Shown: positions 8,902 to 17,465 of the stretch, in pieces
Position numbering within the stretch: position 1 is the first letter of the stretch
Layout of the letters: each line of letters opens with the position of its first letter
Assembly (NCBI GenBank): GCA_040880065.1
Contig: JBBDJE010000004.1
Span: forward strand, 1 to 52,302
DNA from: Abyssibius sp040880065
GTDB taxonomy: Bacteria > Pseudomonadota > Alphaproteobacteria > Rhodobacterales > Rhodobacteraceae
Length of the DNA stretch: 52,302 bases
Reading direction: 5' to 3'
Notes under the pieces: generated by a model
The model's input: only the letters and a program-made list of their open reading frames with translations
Databases searched by the model: none
What the model was told of the DNA's origin: nothing
Position numbers and translations under genes: made by a program

Positions 8902-10302
8902 ATGATGGCTGCAACCGGATATGCCAACCGCAAGGTCGCAGTGCTTGGGCTTGCCCGCTCCGGCCTTGCCGCTGCGCGCGCGCTGGCAGAAGGCGGGGCC
9001 GAGGTTCTGGGCTGGGATGATAGCGAGAATGGCCGCGATCGGGCCGAGGCCGCAGGCATCCCGCTGGTTGATTTGCGCCGCGCAGACTGGTCTGAGGTTG
9101 CCGCCCTAATCGTCAGCCCCGGCATTGCGCATCTTTACCCCGCACCGAACCCGATTATTGCCGCTGCCATGGCTGCCGGTGTGCCGGTTGATAACGATAT
9201 CGGGCTGTTCTTCGCATCTTTCGGGCGGGCTGATTGGGCGCAGTTGCAAACCGTGCCGCGTGTGGTTGCGGTAACGGGGTCCAACGGAAAATCCACTGTC
9301 ACCGCGCTCATCCACCATATTTTGCAAAGCTGCAATATACCGGCGCAAATGGGCGGCAATATCGGCTTGGGGGTGTTTGACCTTGAACCGGCGCATGATG
9401 GCGAGGTGATTGTATTGGAGCTTTCAAGCTACCAGACCGAACTTGCCCGTGCGCTCACGCCGGATATTGCGGTGTTTACCAACCTCACGCCCGATCATCT
9501 GGACCGCCATGGTGGGCATGGGGGCTATTTTGCCGCCAAGCGCCGCCTTTTTGCCGAGGGCGCGCCGGACCGTGCAATTATCGGTGTGGATGAGCCTGAG
9601 GGCAGAATGCTTGCCAACCAGATCGCGCTGGCACCCGAAGATGACAGGCTGATCCGCGTATCATCAACCAGCAAACTGGGCGGGCCGGGCTGGTATGTTC
9701 TGGCGCGCAAGGGGTTTTTGGCCGAATGGCGCAAGAACAAGCAAATGGCCAGCATTGATTTGCGTGGCTTTGTGGGGCTGGCTGGCGCGCATAACCAGCA
9801 AAACGCCGCTGCCGCCTATGCCGCCTGCCGCGCGCTTGGCCTTGGTCCGCGCCAGATAGAACCGGCACTGGCCAGTTTTACCGCCCTGCCGCACCGTTGC
9901 CAGTTTTTGGGCGAGGTGAATGGCGTGCGGGTCATCAACGATTCCAAAGCCACCAATGCCGATAGCACCGCCTATGCGCTGGCCGCGTTCAAAAACATCC
10001 GCTGGATAGCGGGCGGGCAGGCCAAGGCGGGGGGAATCGCTTCGCTTGCCCCTCATTTTGGCAACGTGGCCAAGGCCTATCTGATTGGCGATGCGCAGAT
10101 CGACTTTGCCACAACGCTGGGCGAGCACCCGAACGAATGCTGCGAAACGCTGGCAAATGCCGTGGCCAAGGCACTGGCCGAGGCCGCGCCGGGCGATGTG
10201 CTGCTTCTGTCGCCCGCATGCGCCAGCTTTGACCAGTTTACCAGCTTTGAAGACCGTGGCGCGCAGTTTGCGGCACTTTGCGGGTTCGACCTCTTATCGT
10301 AA
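8902..10302 (+). CDS. murD: UDP-N-acetylmuramoyl-L-alanine--D-glutamate ligase MurD
   Basis: Cytoplasmic Mur ligase adding D-glutamate to UDP-MurNAc-L-Ala. The 466 residues carry an N-terminal nucleotide-fold start (VAVLGLARSGLAAARAL), P-loop TGSNGKST with Lys130, ELSSYQTE, TNLTPDHLDRHG, and INDSKATNADST in the C-terminal half. LLLSPACASFDQF near the end is typical of MurD. Two adjacent ATGs occur at 8902 and 8905; AAGGA 8 nt before the first favours 8902. It is separated by short spacers from mraY and ftsW. Confidence 0.95.
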   Translation: MMAATGYANRKVAVLGLARSGLAAARALAEGGAEVLGWDDSENGRDRAEAAGIPLVDLRRADWSEVAALIVSPGIAHLYPAPNPIIAAAMAAGVPVDNDIGLFFASFGRADWAQLQTVPRVVAVTGSNGKSTVTALIHHILQSCNIPAQMGGNIGLGVFDLEPAHDGEVIVLELSSYQTELARALTPDIAVFTNLTPDHLDRHGGHGGYFAAKRRLFAEGAPDRAIIGVDEPEGRMLANQIALAPEDDRLIRVSSTSKLGGPGWYVLARKGFLAEWRKNKQMASIDLRGFVGLAGAHNQQNAAAAYAACRALGLGPRQIEPALASFTALPHRCQFLGEVNGVRVINDSKATNADSTAYALAAFKNIRWIAGGQAKAGGIASLAPHFGNVAKAYLIGDAQIDFATTLGEHPNECCETLANAVAKALAEAAPGDVLLLSPACASFDQFTSFEDRGAQFAALCGFDLLS

Positions 10303-10305
10303 CGC

Positions 10306-10334
10306 TGGCCAGAGCGGAATTTTCGCGCTAGACT
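10306..10334 (+). promoter_or_regulatory. Possible internal promoter before ftsW
   Basis: TGGCCA (10306-10311) and TAGACT (10329-10334) are 17 bp apart and each matches four of six sigma-70 consensus positions. They lie in the 87-bp gap between murD and ftsW. Such a promoter could boost the distal half of the dcw cluster. This rests on motif match only. Confidence 0.3.
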
Positions 10335-10389
10335 CCGCCTTACGGATGACCGGGCAAACCGGCGGCGTTACATGAGGATGAGCAGCCCC

Positions 10390-11553
10390 ATGACCGAAAT
10401 GGTTTTTAACACCGTGGCAACACGGCATGACGAGGCGATTCTATCGCGCTGGTGGCGCACGATGGACCGTTGGACGCTTGGCTTTGTGCTGATGTTGTTT
10501 GTCATCGGCGTGCTGCTGGGGCTTGCCGCATCGCCGCCTTTGGCCGAACGCAACGGGCTTGGCGCGTTTTACTATGTCAAACGGCAGGTGGCCTTCGGCT
10601 TGCTGGGGCTGGGCGCAATGGTGGTCATATCGACATTTTCGCCACAACGCTTGCGCCGCCTTATGGTGCTTGGCTTTATCGTTGTGTTTGTGTCATTGCT
10701 GTTCCTACCGGTCTTTGGCACCGATTATGGCAAAGGTGCTACGCGCTGGTTTTCGCTGGGATTCACCTCGCTGCAACCTTCCGAATTTGTAAAACCTGCA
10801 TTTGTTGTGCTTTGCGCATGGCTGATGGCCGGATCGACCGATCTGAACGGTCCGCCGGGGCGGCTTTTGTCGTTCTTTCTGGCTGCAATACTGGCCTTCA
10901 TGCTGGCGATGCAGCCTGATTTCGGGCAGGCGGGGCTTATTTTGGCTGCTTGGGGGATGATGTATTTTGTCTCCGGCGCGCCAGTGCGACTGCTGATTGT
11001 CGTTGGCGGCATGGCGGGCGGTGCCGGTTGGGCCGCCTATTCGTATTCCGAACATTTCGCGCGGCGGATTGACGGGTTCCTGACATCTGAGCTTGACCCG
11101 ACCACGCAGCTGGGTTTTGCCACAAACGCCATTCAGGAAGGCGGCTTGTTTGGCGTTGGCGCAGGTGCGGGGAGTGTAAAATGGTCGCTACCCGATGCAC
11201 ATACCGATTTCATTATTGCCGTAGCAGCCGAGGAATATGGCGTGCTGATCTGCCTGCTCATCGTCGGCCTGTTCGCAGCCATTGTCGTGCGCTCGCTGCT
11301 GCGCTTGCTGCGTGAACGCGATGCTTTTGTGCGTCTTGCTGGCGTCGGGCTGGCGGCACTTCTGGCGTTTCAATCGCTTATCAACCTTGGTGTTGCCGTG
11401 CGGCTTTTGCCCGCCAAGGGTATGACGCTGCCGTTCATTTCCTATGGCGGCTCGTCTGCGCTGGCGACAGGCATTATGATCGGCTGCCTTTTGGCGCTGA
11501 CCCGCCGCCGCCCGCAAGATGATATGGCCGACGTTCTGGGCCGGGGGCGGTAA
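10390..11553 (+). CDS. ftsW: Septal peptidoglycan glycosyltransferase FtsW
   Basis: SEDS-family polytopic membrane protein that polymerises lipid II at the septum together with FtsI. It has about ten membrane spans. RWFSLGFTSLQPSEFVKPAF and LPFISYGGSSALATG near the C-terminus are SEDS signatures. Three in-frame ATGs occur at 10372, 10378 and 10390. I prefer 10390 (MTEMVF, 387 aa) because GAGGA lies 11 nt upstream and the family commonly begins this way, although 10372 is possible. The murG start follows 2 nt after the stop. Confidence 0.92.
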   Translation: MTEMVFNTVATRHDEAILSRWWRTMDRWTLGFVLMLFVIGVLLGLAASPPLAERNGLGAFYYVKRQVAFGLLGLGAMVVISTFSPQRLRRLMVLGFIVVFVSLLFLPVFGTDYGKGATRWFSLGFTSLQPSEFVKPAFVVLCAWLMAGSTDLNGPPGRLLSFFLAAILAFMLAMQPDFGQAGLILAAWGMMYFVSGAPVRLLIVVGGMAGGAGWAAYSYSEHFARRIDGFLTSELDPTTQLGFATNAIQEGGLFGVGAGAGSVKWSLPDAHTDFIIAVAAEEYGVLICLLIVGLFAAIVVRSLLRLLRERDAFVRLAGVGLAALLAFQSLINLGVAVRLLPAKGMTLPFISYGGSSALATGIMIGCLLALTRRRPQDDMADVLGRGR

Positions 11554-11554
11554 A

Positions 11555-12649
11555 ATGGCGGGTTTGGTGGTCATTGCAGCCGGTGGCACCGGCGGGCATA
11601 TGTTTCCTGCACAGGCTTTGGCCGAAGAACTGCTGGCGCGTGGCTGGCAGGTGAAACTGTCGACCGACACGCGCGGCGCACGCTATGCGGACGGCTTTCC
11701 CGATGCTGTGGCGCGCGAGGTTGTGAAATCGGCTACCACAGCGCGGGGCGGGCCGTTGGGCAAAGCCATGGTGCTGCCGCGCATATTGGCGGGCGCGTGG
11801 GCGGCGCGGCGCTCGTTCAAACGCGATCGGCCCGATATTGTCATCGGCTTTGGGGGCTATCCGGCCATTCCGGCCATGCTTGCGGCCTGGACGCTGCGCC
11901 TGCCACGCATGATTCATGAACAAAACGGCGTGCTGGGCCGCGTAAACACCTTCTTTGCGGCGCGAGTCAGCGCTGTGGCTTGCGGCACATGGCCCACCAG
12001 CCTGCCCAAAGGGGTAGAGGGGGTGAATATAGGAAACCCCGTGCGCGCCGCGATCAAGGCCAAGGCGGGGGCCGCCTATATCCCGCCGGGCGACTACCCC
12101 ATGTCGCTGTTGATGCTTGGCGGCAGCCAGGGTGCGCGCATCCTGTCGCGCGTTGTGCCCGAAGCACTTGCAAACCTGCCAAAGGCGTTGCGCAACCGCA
12201 TCCGCATCGCCCATCAAGCCCGCCCCGAGGACCATGACGCCGTGGTCGCCGCTTATACTGATGCGGGCATCAAGGCCGAGGTGAAGCCGTTTTTCAACGA
12301 TATTCCAACCCGTATGAGCGAGGCGCAACTGGTCATTTCGCGCGCAGGTGCCTCAACCCTTGCCGACCTGTCGGTCATTGGCCGCCCCGCTGTGCTGGTG
12401 CCATTTGCCGCCGCAATGGGCGACCATCAATCCGCCAATGCAGCACCTTTTGAGGCCGCTGGTGCGGCGGTTGTGCTGCCTGAAGCGGCGTTGACAGCCG
12501 CCACCCTTATGCAGCATATCCGCGATATTCTTGCCGATGAGGGCCGCGCCAAAGCCATGGCCGCCGCTGCATTGGCGCTTGGCCAGCCCATGGCCGCAAC
12601 CCAACTGGCCGATTTGGTAGAATCGACCGCGACCCAGGAGCCGTCATGA
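11555..12649 (+). CDS. murG: UDP-N-acetylglucosamine--N-acetylmuramyl-(pentapeptide) pyrophosphoryl-undecaprenol GlcNAc transferase MurG
   Basis: Peripheral membrane glycosyltransferase (GT28) that converts lipid I to lipid II. The 364-residue product starts with the glycine-rich AGGTGGHMFPA loop and contains GFGGYPAIPA, HEQNGVLGRVN and the second glycine-rich loop LGGSQGAR. SRAGASTLADL is part of the UDP-GlcNAc site. ATG 11555 gives the family N-terminus. The frame is open further upstream inside ftsW but adds unrelated residues. Its TGA overlaps the murC ATG (ATGA). Confidence 0.95.
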   Translation: MAGLVVIAAGGTGGHMFPAQALAEELLARGWQVKLSTDTRGARYADGFPDAVAREVVKSATTARGGPLGKAMVLPRILAGAWAARRSFKRDRPDIVIGFGGYPAIPAMLAAWTLRLPRMIHEQNGVLGRVNTFFAARVSAVACGTWPTSLPKGVEGVNIGNPVRAAIKAKAGAAYIPPGDYPMSLLMLGGSQGARILSRVVPEALANLPKALRNRIRIAHQARPEDHDAVVAAYTDAGIKAEVKPFFNDIPTRMSEAQLVISRAGASTLADLSVIGRPAVLVPFAAAMGDHQSANAAPFEAAGAAVVLPEAALTAATLMQHIRDILADEGRAKAMAAAALALGQPMAATQLADLVESTATQEPS

Positions 12650-14043
12650 ACGCCCCCACGCGCCTGCCGCAAGATATTGGCCCCATTCATTTTGTTGGCA
12701 TTGGCGGTATTGGCATGTCGGGCATTGCCGAGGTGCTGCTCAACCATGGCTATCGCGTGCAAGGCTCTGATCTGCGCGCCACGCCGATCACCGAACGGCT
12801 GGCAGGCAAGGGCGCAAAAATTTTCATCGGCCAGCGCACCGAAAACCTGAGCGGCGCTGCGGTTGTTGTCATTTCCTCGGCCATCAAACGCGGCAATCCC
12901 GAGCTTGATAATGCCCGCGCGCAGGGCATTCCTGTGGTGCGCCGTGCCGAAATGCTGGCCGAGCTGATGCGCCTGAAATCCAACATTGCCGTGGCCGGTA
13001 CGCATGGCAAAACCACCACCACCTCGATGGTGGCGGCGTTGCTGGTCGGCGGCGGGCTTGACCCGACGGTGATCAATGGTGGCATCATCCACGCCTATGG
13101 CAGCAATGCGCGCATGGGCACGGGCGAGTGGATGGTGGTTGAGGCCGACGAGAGTGATGGCACATTCAACCGCCTGCCCGCCACCATTGCCATTGTCACC
13201 AATATCGACCCCGAACATCTTGACCATTACGGCAGTTTTGATGCTATCCGCGAGGCCTTCCACACCTTTGTGTCAAACATTCCGTTCTATGGCGCCGCGA
13301 TTTGCTGCATCGACCATCCCGAAGTGCAAGCCCTTGTGGGCCGCATCACCGACCGCCGCGTTATCACCTATGGCCAAAATCCGCAGGCCGATCTGCGCAT
13401 CGAGAACCTGCACTATAAGGCCGGGCAGGCGCATTTCGACGTGGGGTTTACCGATGAGGGCCGCCGCCTTGAAGGGCTCGTATTGCCCATGCCGGGTGAC
13501 CATAACGTGCTGAACGCCGTTGCCGCCATTGCCGCCGCGCGCCAGCTTGGGGTTTCGGATGATGATATTCGCATAGCCCTTGCGGCTTTTGGTGGCGTGA
13601 ACCGCCGCTTTACCCGCGTGGGTGAATGGAACGGCGCCGCGATTATTGATGATTACGGCCATCACCCTGTGGAAATTGCCGCCGTATTGCGCGCGGCGCG
13701 CCAAGCCTGCGAAGGCCGCGTGATTGCCGTGCACCAGCCGCACCGCTATTCGCGGCTGCATGATTTGTTCGATGATTTTTGCAACGCCTTCAACGATGCC
13801 GACACCGTCGTCATTGCCGATGTTTATGCCGCAGGCGAAGATCTGATTGAGGGGGCCGACCGTGACGGGCTTGTCGCCGGGCTGCGCCGCCATGGCCACC
13901 GGGATGCCCGCGCCGTTGAGCGCGAAGACGAACTACCCGCGCTGCTGCGCGACATTGCCAAGCAAGGTGATATGGTGGTGTTTCTGGGTGCGGGCAACAT
14001 TACCGCATGGGCGTATAACCTGCTGAATGCACAGGAAAAATGA
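12646..14043 (+). CDS. murC: UDP-N-acetylmuramate--L-alanine ligase MurC
   Basis: Cytoplasmic Mur ligase that starts the stem peptide by adding L-alanine. The 465 residues include the Rossmann-like start FVGIGGIGMSGIAEVL, P-loop GTHGKTTTTS with Lys122, EADESDGTF, NIDPEHLDHYG, and DDYGHHPVEIAA. QPHRYSRL and FLGAGNIT are further MurC landmarks. It overlaps murG at the start and the first DUF2484 gene at the end, each by an ATGA tetranucleotide. Confidence 0.96.
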   Translation: MNAPTRLPQDIGPIHFVGIGGIGMSGIAEVLLNHGYRVQGSDLRATPITERLAGKGAKIFIGQRTENLSGAAVVVISSAIKRGNPELDNARAQGIPVVRRAEMLAELMRLKSNIAVAGTHGKTTTTSMVAALLVGGGLDPTVINGGIIHAYGSNARMGTGEWMVVEADESDGTFNRLPATIAIVTNIDPEHLDHYGSFDAIREAFHTFVSNIPFYGAAICCIDHPEVQALVGRITDRRVITYGQNPQADLRIENLHYKAGQAHFDVGFTDEGRRLEGLVLPMPGDHNVLNAVAAIAAARQLGVSDDDIRIALAAFGGVNRRFTRVGEWNGAAIIDDYGHHPVEIAAVLRAARQACEGRVIAVHQPHRYSRLHDLFDDFCNAFNDADTVVIADVYAAGEDLIEGADRDGLVAGLRRHGHRDARAVEREDELPALLRDIAKQGDMVVFLGAGNITAWAYNLLNAQEK

Positions 14044-14300
14044 GCTGGGCGGGGTTTGCGGCACTGGTCTGGTCGATTTCGGCCAATGTGCTCGCCCTGC
14101 TGCCGCACAACTGGAACCGCCCCGGCGCGTATACGCTTATCGCCTGTATCGGGCCAATTTGCGCGGGGCTGGCCCTGTTACACCATTGGGGCTGGGCGCT
14201 GGCTTTCTTTGTGCTGACCCTGTTCCAGTTGCGCCTGTTGCTGCGCCATTGGTGGCGCAAATGGCGGGCGACGCGGCAAAGCCGGAACCCGCAAAGGTAA
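14040..14300 (+). CDS. DUF2484-type small membrane protein, copy 1
   Basis: An 86-residue, largely hydrophobic protein with about three membrane segments and a basic tail (LRHWWRKWRATRQ). Its ATG overlaps the murC TGA, so translation is probably coupled. Genes of this size between murC and murB are typical of Rhodobacterales and are annotated DUF2484 with no known function. It shares a pattern with the next gene: a Trp and Asn near the start, a central GP, GW-LA and QLR-LLR near the end. A role in envelope synthesis is inferred from position only. Confidence 0.8.
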   Translation: MSWAGFAALVWSISANVLALLPHNWNRPGAYTLIACIGPICAGLALLHHWGWALAFFVLTLFQLRLLLRHWWRKWRATRQSRNPQR

Positions 14301-14400
14301 GGGCCGGTTTTGCCTTGCGCGAAACGACAGATGCGCTGTTGCAGGCAGCAAGCACATTTTGCGGCTTGTAGTTTTTGCCGCGCTGGGGGAAATTCCCGCG

Positions 14401-14712
14401 ATGATACAAACCTATGCCCCTTTCCTTGCGCTCGGCTGGCTTCTGGCGCTGAACATCACCTCGATGATTGCCGGGCCATATTTCGGGCGGGCGGCGTTTT
14501 ATGTGTTTGTGCTGTCGCTCGGCCCGGTCGGCTATGTATTGGGGCTGGCCTATGGCGGCTGGGTGCTGGCGATTTTCTACTTCATCGTGGCATGGCAGTT
14601 GCGCAATGTGCTGCGCTATATGGGGCGGATGATCGGCCGCGCTTTTGGCATGGACTTTCCGCCGGAACTGGATGACGAAGAAGCCCGTGCCCGCTGGCAG
14701 CGCCACAGATGA
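14401..14712 (+). CDS. DUF2484-like small membrane protein, copy 2
   Basis: A 103-residue membrane protein resembling the preceding gene: ALGWLLALN, a central LGPVG, GGWVLAIFYF and WQLRNVLRY align by eye with the first copy, followed by an acidic C-terminal tail (PPELDDEEARARW). The start is ATG 14401, with a GGGGGA element upstream at unusually long spacing. The frame stays open to a TTG at 14359, which I consider less likely. Its TGA overlaps the murB ATG. The pair looks like a tandem duplication; the function is unknown. Confidence 0.7.
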   Translation: MIQTYAPFLALGWLLALNITSMIAGPYFGRAAFYVFVLSLGPVGYVLGLAYGGWVLAIFYFIVAWQLRNVLRYMGRMIGRAFGMDFPPELDDEEARARWQRHR

Positions 14713-15638
14713 TAGAAAACCTGCCCCAAACCCGTGGCCGCCTGATACCAAACCGCCCGCTGGCCGATTTGAGCTGGCTGCGCGTGGGCGGGCCTGCCGA
14801 CGTGCTGTTCACCCCGGCCGATGAAGATGATCTGGCGCAGTTTCTTGCAGCTTTGCCGGGCGATGTGCCGGTGTTTACCATAGGTGTGTGCTCGAACCTC
14901 ATCATCCGCGCGGGGGGCATCAGGGGCGTGGTCATCCGGTTGGCGCGCAACTTCAACGGGGTCGAGATCTTGCCCGATGACGGCATTCGTGCCGGGGCCG
15001 CAGCGCTCGATGCAATGGTGGCCAAGCGCGCTGCGAAAGCCGGGCTGGACCTTGCTTTCCTGCGCACCATTCCGGGCACAATCGGCGGTGCCGTGGCCAT
15101 GAATGCAGGCTGCTATGGGAGCTATATGGCCGATATCTGCGAAAGCATCCGCGTGGTGCTGCGCGATGGTTCGGTGCATGACATTGCGGCGGCAGACCTC
15201 AACTTCAGCTACCGCCATGCGGATTTGCCCGAAGGCGCTGTGGTTGTCTCGGCGCTTTTGCGCCCGCCTGCCGGAGCGCCCGAAGCGATTGTGGCGAAAA
15301 TGGAGGCTGCACTGGCAAGCCGCGCCGCCACGCAACCGGTTGAAGACCGTTCCTGCGGGTCGACATTTCGCAACCCTGCCGGTTTTTCGTCAACCGGGCA
15401 GGCCGATGATGTGCATGATCTGAAGGCCTGGAAGTTGATTGATGATGCCGGAATGCGCGGATTTACGCTGGGCGGCGCGCAAATGTCGCCTAAACACCCG
15501 AATTTCCTGATAAACGCAAATAGTGCCACCCCCGATGATTTAGAGAATTTGGGTGAATTGGTGCGAAAAAGGGTTTTCGATTCAAGCGGTATCACGTTAC
15601 AGTGGGAAATCAGGCGCGTCGGAGAACGCGTTACATAA
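14709..15638 (+). CDS. murB: UDP-N-acetylenolpyruvoylglucosamine reductase MurB
   Basis: FAD- and NADPH-dependent cytoplasmic reductase that makes UDP-MurNAc. The 309 residues contain the FAD-binding start LSWLRVGGPADVLF, GVCSNLIIRAGGIRGVVI, IPGTIGGAVAMNAGCYG, and FSYRHADL. The serine-containing SCGSTFRNPAG and SPKHPNFLINAN segments mark the active-site domain. ATG at 14709 overlaps the upstream stop (ATGA). A 49-bp spacer separates the stop from ddl. Confidence 0.95.
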   Translation: MIENLPQTRGRLIPNRPLADLSWLRVGGPADVLFTPADEDDLAQFLAALPGDVPVFTIGVCSNLIIRAGGIRGVVIRLARNFNGVEILPDDGIRAGAAALDAMVAKRAAKAGLDLAFLRTIPGTIGGAVAMNAGCYGSYMADICESIRVVLRDGSVHDIAAADLNFSYRHADLPEGAVVVSALLRPPAGAPEAIVAKMEAALASRAATQPVEDRSCGSTFRNPAGFSSTGQADDVHDLKAWKLIDDAGMRGFTLGGAQMSPKHPNFLINANSATPDDLENLGELVRKRVFDSSGITLQWEIRRVGERVT

Positions 15639-15687
15639 AGACGAACACCCCAATAAGCCGCAAAAGGCATGGGGGATAGAGGCGGTG

Positions 15688-16602
15688 ATGTCGAGCAGGA
15701 CAGCAAACCGCATCGCAGTGCTCATGGGTGGCTTTTCGGCTGAACGCGCCGTTTCGCTATCGTCAGGCAAAGAATGTGCTGTTGCACTGCGAAGCGAAGG
15801 GTATGACGTTGTTGAAATCGACGCTGGCAATGATTTGCCCGCGCAATTGATGCATGCAAAACCCGATATTGCCTTCAACGCGCTCCATGGCCGCTGGGGC
15901 GAAGATGGTTGCGTTCAGGGCATGCTTGAATGGCTGCGCATTCCTTACACACATTCCGGTGTGCTGGCCTCGTCGCTGGCTATGGACAAGGAGCGCACCA
16001 AGGCCGCGTATCGCAGTGTTGGCCTGCCGGTTGCCCAAAGTAGGCTTGTTGGCATCGCCGAGGTGCAGGCCGGCCACCCGATGCCACCGCCCTATGTGGT
16101 GAAACCCTACAACGAAGGCTCGTCGGTGGGCGTTTACATTGTGCATGAAAACGCCAATGGCCCTGCAAGGCTTTCCGGTGAAATGCCCGAAACGCTGATG
16201 GTGGAAGCCTTTGTGCCCGGTCGCGAGATGACGGCATCGGTGCTGGGTGATCGCCCGCTTGGTGTGACAGATATCATTTCCGAAGGCTGGTATGACTATC
16301 ATGCGAAATACACGGTTGGCGGGTCGCGCCATATAATACCCGCTGATATTCCCGCAGATATTTACGATGCCTGTCAGGATTACGCGCTGCGCGCGCATAA
16401 CGTGCTCGGCTGCCGTGGGCTGAGCCGGACCGATTTTCGCTGGGACGAGCGCCGCGGGCTTGATGGCTTGTTTCTGCTTGAAACCAACACCCAACCCGGC
16501 ATGACACCAACATCATTGGCCCCTGAACAGGCGGCGCATCATGGCATGTCGTTTGGCGCGCTTTGCCGTTGGCTGGTGGAGGATGCATCATGTATGCGCT
16601 GA
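15688..16602 (+). CDS. ddl: D-alanine--D-alanine ligase
   Basis: ATP-grasp enzyme that makes the D-Ala-D-Ala dipeptide used by MurF. The 304-residue protein has VLMGGFSAERAVSLSSG at the start, HGRWGEDGCVQGMLE, VVKPYNEGSSVGVY, and LLETNTQPGMTPTSL at the metal/ATP site. I chose ATG 15688 (MSSRTANR) because it gives the normal family N-terminus. The frame is open back to 15553 inside murB but those residues are not Ddl-like. It overlaps ftsQ by 13 bp. Confidence 0.94.
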   Translation: MSSRTANRIAVLMGGFSAERAVSLSSGKECAVALRSEGYDVVEIDAGNDLPAQLMHAKPDIAFNALHGRWGEDGCVQGMLEWLRIPYTHSGVLASSLAMDKERTKAAYRSVGLPVAQSRLVGIAEVQAGHPMPPPYVVKPYNEGSSVGVYIVHENANGPARLSGEMPETLMVEAFVPGREMTASVLGDRPLGVTDIISEGWYDYHAKYTVGGSRHIIPADIPADIYDACQDYALRAHNVLGCRGLSRTDFRWDERRGLDGLFLLETNTQPGMTPTSLAPEQAAHHGMSFGALCRWLVEDASCMR

Positions 16603-17465
16603 TTGCCCTGCGCCGTGACCCGGCACCGTCGCGCATCCGCTACCGTTTGCAGCGGCTCTGGCTTACCCAGCGCTTTCGCTGGTTTTTGCGCCGTGGCCTG
16701 CCCATCGGCTTTTTGGTGGCCGTGTGTGCTGGCATTATCAGCGACGGTCGCGTGCAGGCTTGGGTGAGCATGCAGGCATCTGATTTGCGCAATACCGTTG
16801 CCGAGCGCCCTGAAATGCAGGTCGCGACGATGGAAATCACCAATGCCAGTTCGGACCTTACGGCGCAAATCGCCGCCATTCTGGAAATGGATTTACCGAT
16901 TTCCGCGCTCGACCTCGACCTTGCCGGCCTGCGTGAACAGGTCGAACGGCTCGACGCCGTCAAATCGGCAACGCTGCGGCTTGGGGCGCATAATGCCTTG
17001 CTGATCGAGGTGGTTGAACGCCGCCCGGTCATTTTGTGGCGCAAGGGAAATATGCTGGAAATGCTCGATGAAACCGGCGCACGCGTGGCCTTTGTGCCCG
17101 CACGCGGTGCCCAGCCCGACCTGCCCGTAGTGGCGGGCGAGGCGGCTGATGCCGCCGTGGAAGATGCCTTGCGCCTGCTGCGCGTGGCCGCCCCGTTGGG
17201 GTCGCGCATGCGCGGCCTTGTGCGTGTTGGTGCGCGGCGCTGGAATGTGGTGCTTGATCGCGATCAGATCATCATGCTGCCTGAGGCGGGCGCTGCCGAT
17301 GCGCTGCGCCATGTGCTTGCCCTTCAGGCCAGCGAGGCACTGCTTGATCGCGATATAGCTGTTGTTGATATGCGCAACGCCGAGCGCCCGTTATTGCGGC
17401 TGAATCCAGATGCGCTGCTAACCCTGCGTGAAGCGCGCGCCACTGCACGGGATGATGCAATATGA
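16590..17465 (+). CDS. ftsQ: Cell division protein FtsQ
   Basis: Bitopic inner-membrane divisome protein with a periplasmic POTRA domain followed by an FtsQ/DivIB domain; it links FtsL/FtsB to the rest of the machine. The 291 residues start with a basic cytoplasmic tail, then a membrane span at about 42-60. The POTRA region follows (AQIAAILEMDLPISALDLDLAGL), then VVERRPVILWRKGNMLEMLDE in part. GGAGG lies 7 nt before ATG 16590. It begins inside the end of ddl and overlaps ftsA by ATGA. Confidence 0.9.
   Translation: MYALIALRRDPAPSRIRYRLQRLWLTQRFRWFLRRGLPIGFLVAVCAGIISDGRVQAWVSMQASDLRNTVAERPEMQVATMEITNASSDLTAQIAAILEMDLPISALDLDLAGLREQVERLDAVKSATLRLGAHNALLIEVVERRPVILWRKGNMLEMLDETGARVAFVPARGAQPDLPVVAGEAADAAVEDALRLLRVAAPLGSRMRGLVRVGARRWNVVLDRDQIIMLPEAGAADALRHVLALQASEALLDRDIAVVDMRNAERPLLRLNPDALLTLREARATARDDAI

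Noticed and set aside
14359..14400. TTG start extending the second DUF2484-like protein
   Set aside because: The added residues do not match the first copy, and ATG 14401 aligns the two proteins at their N-termini.
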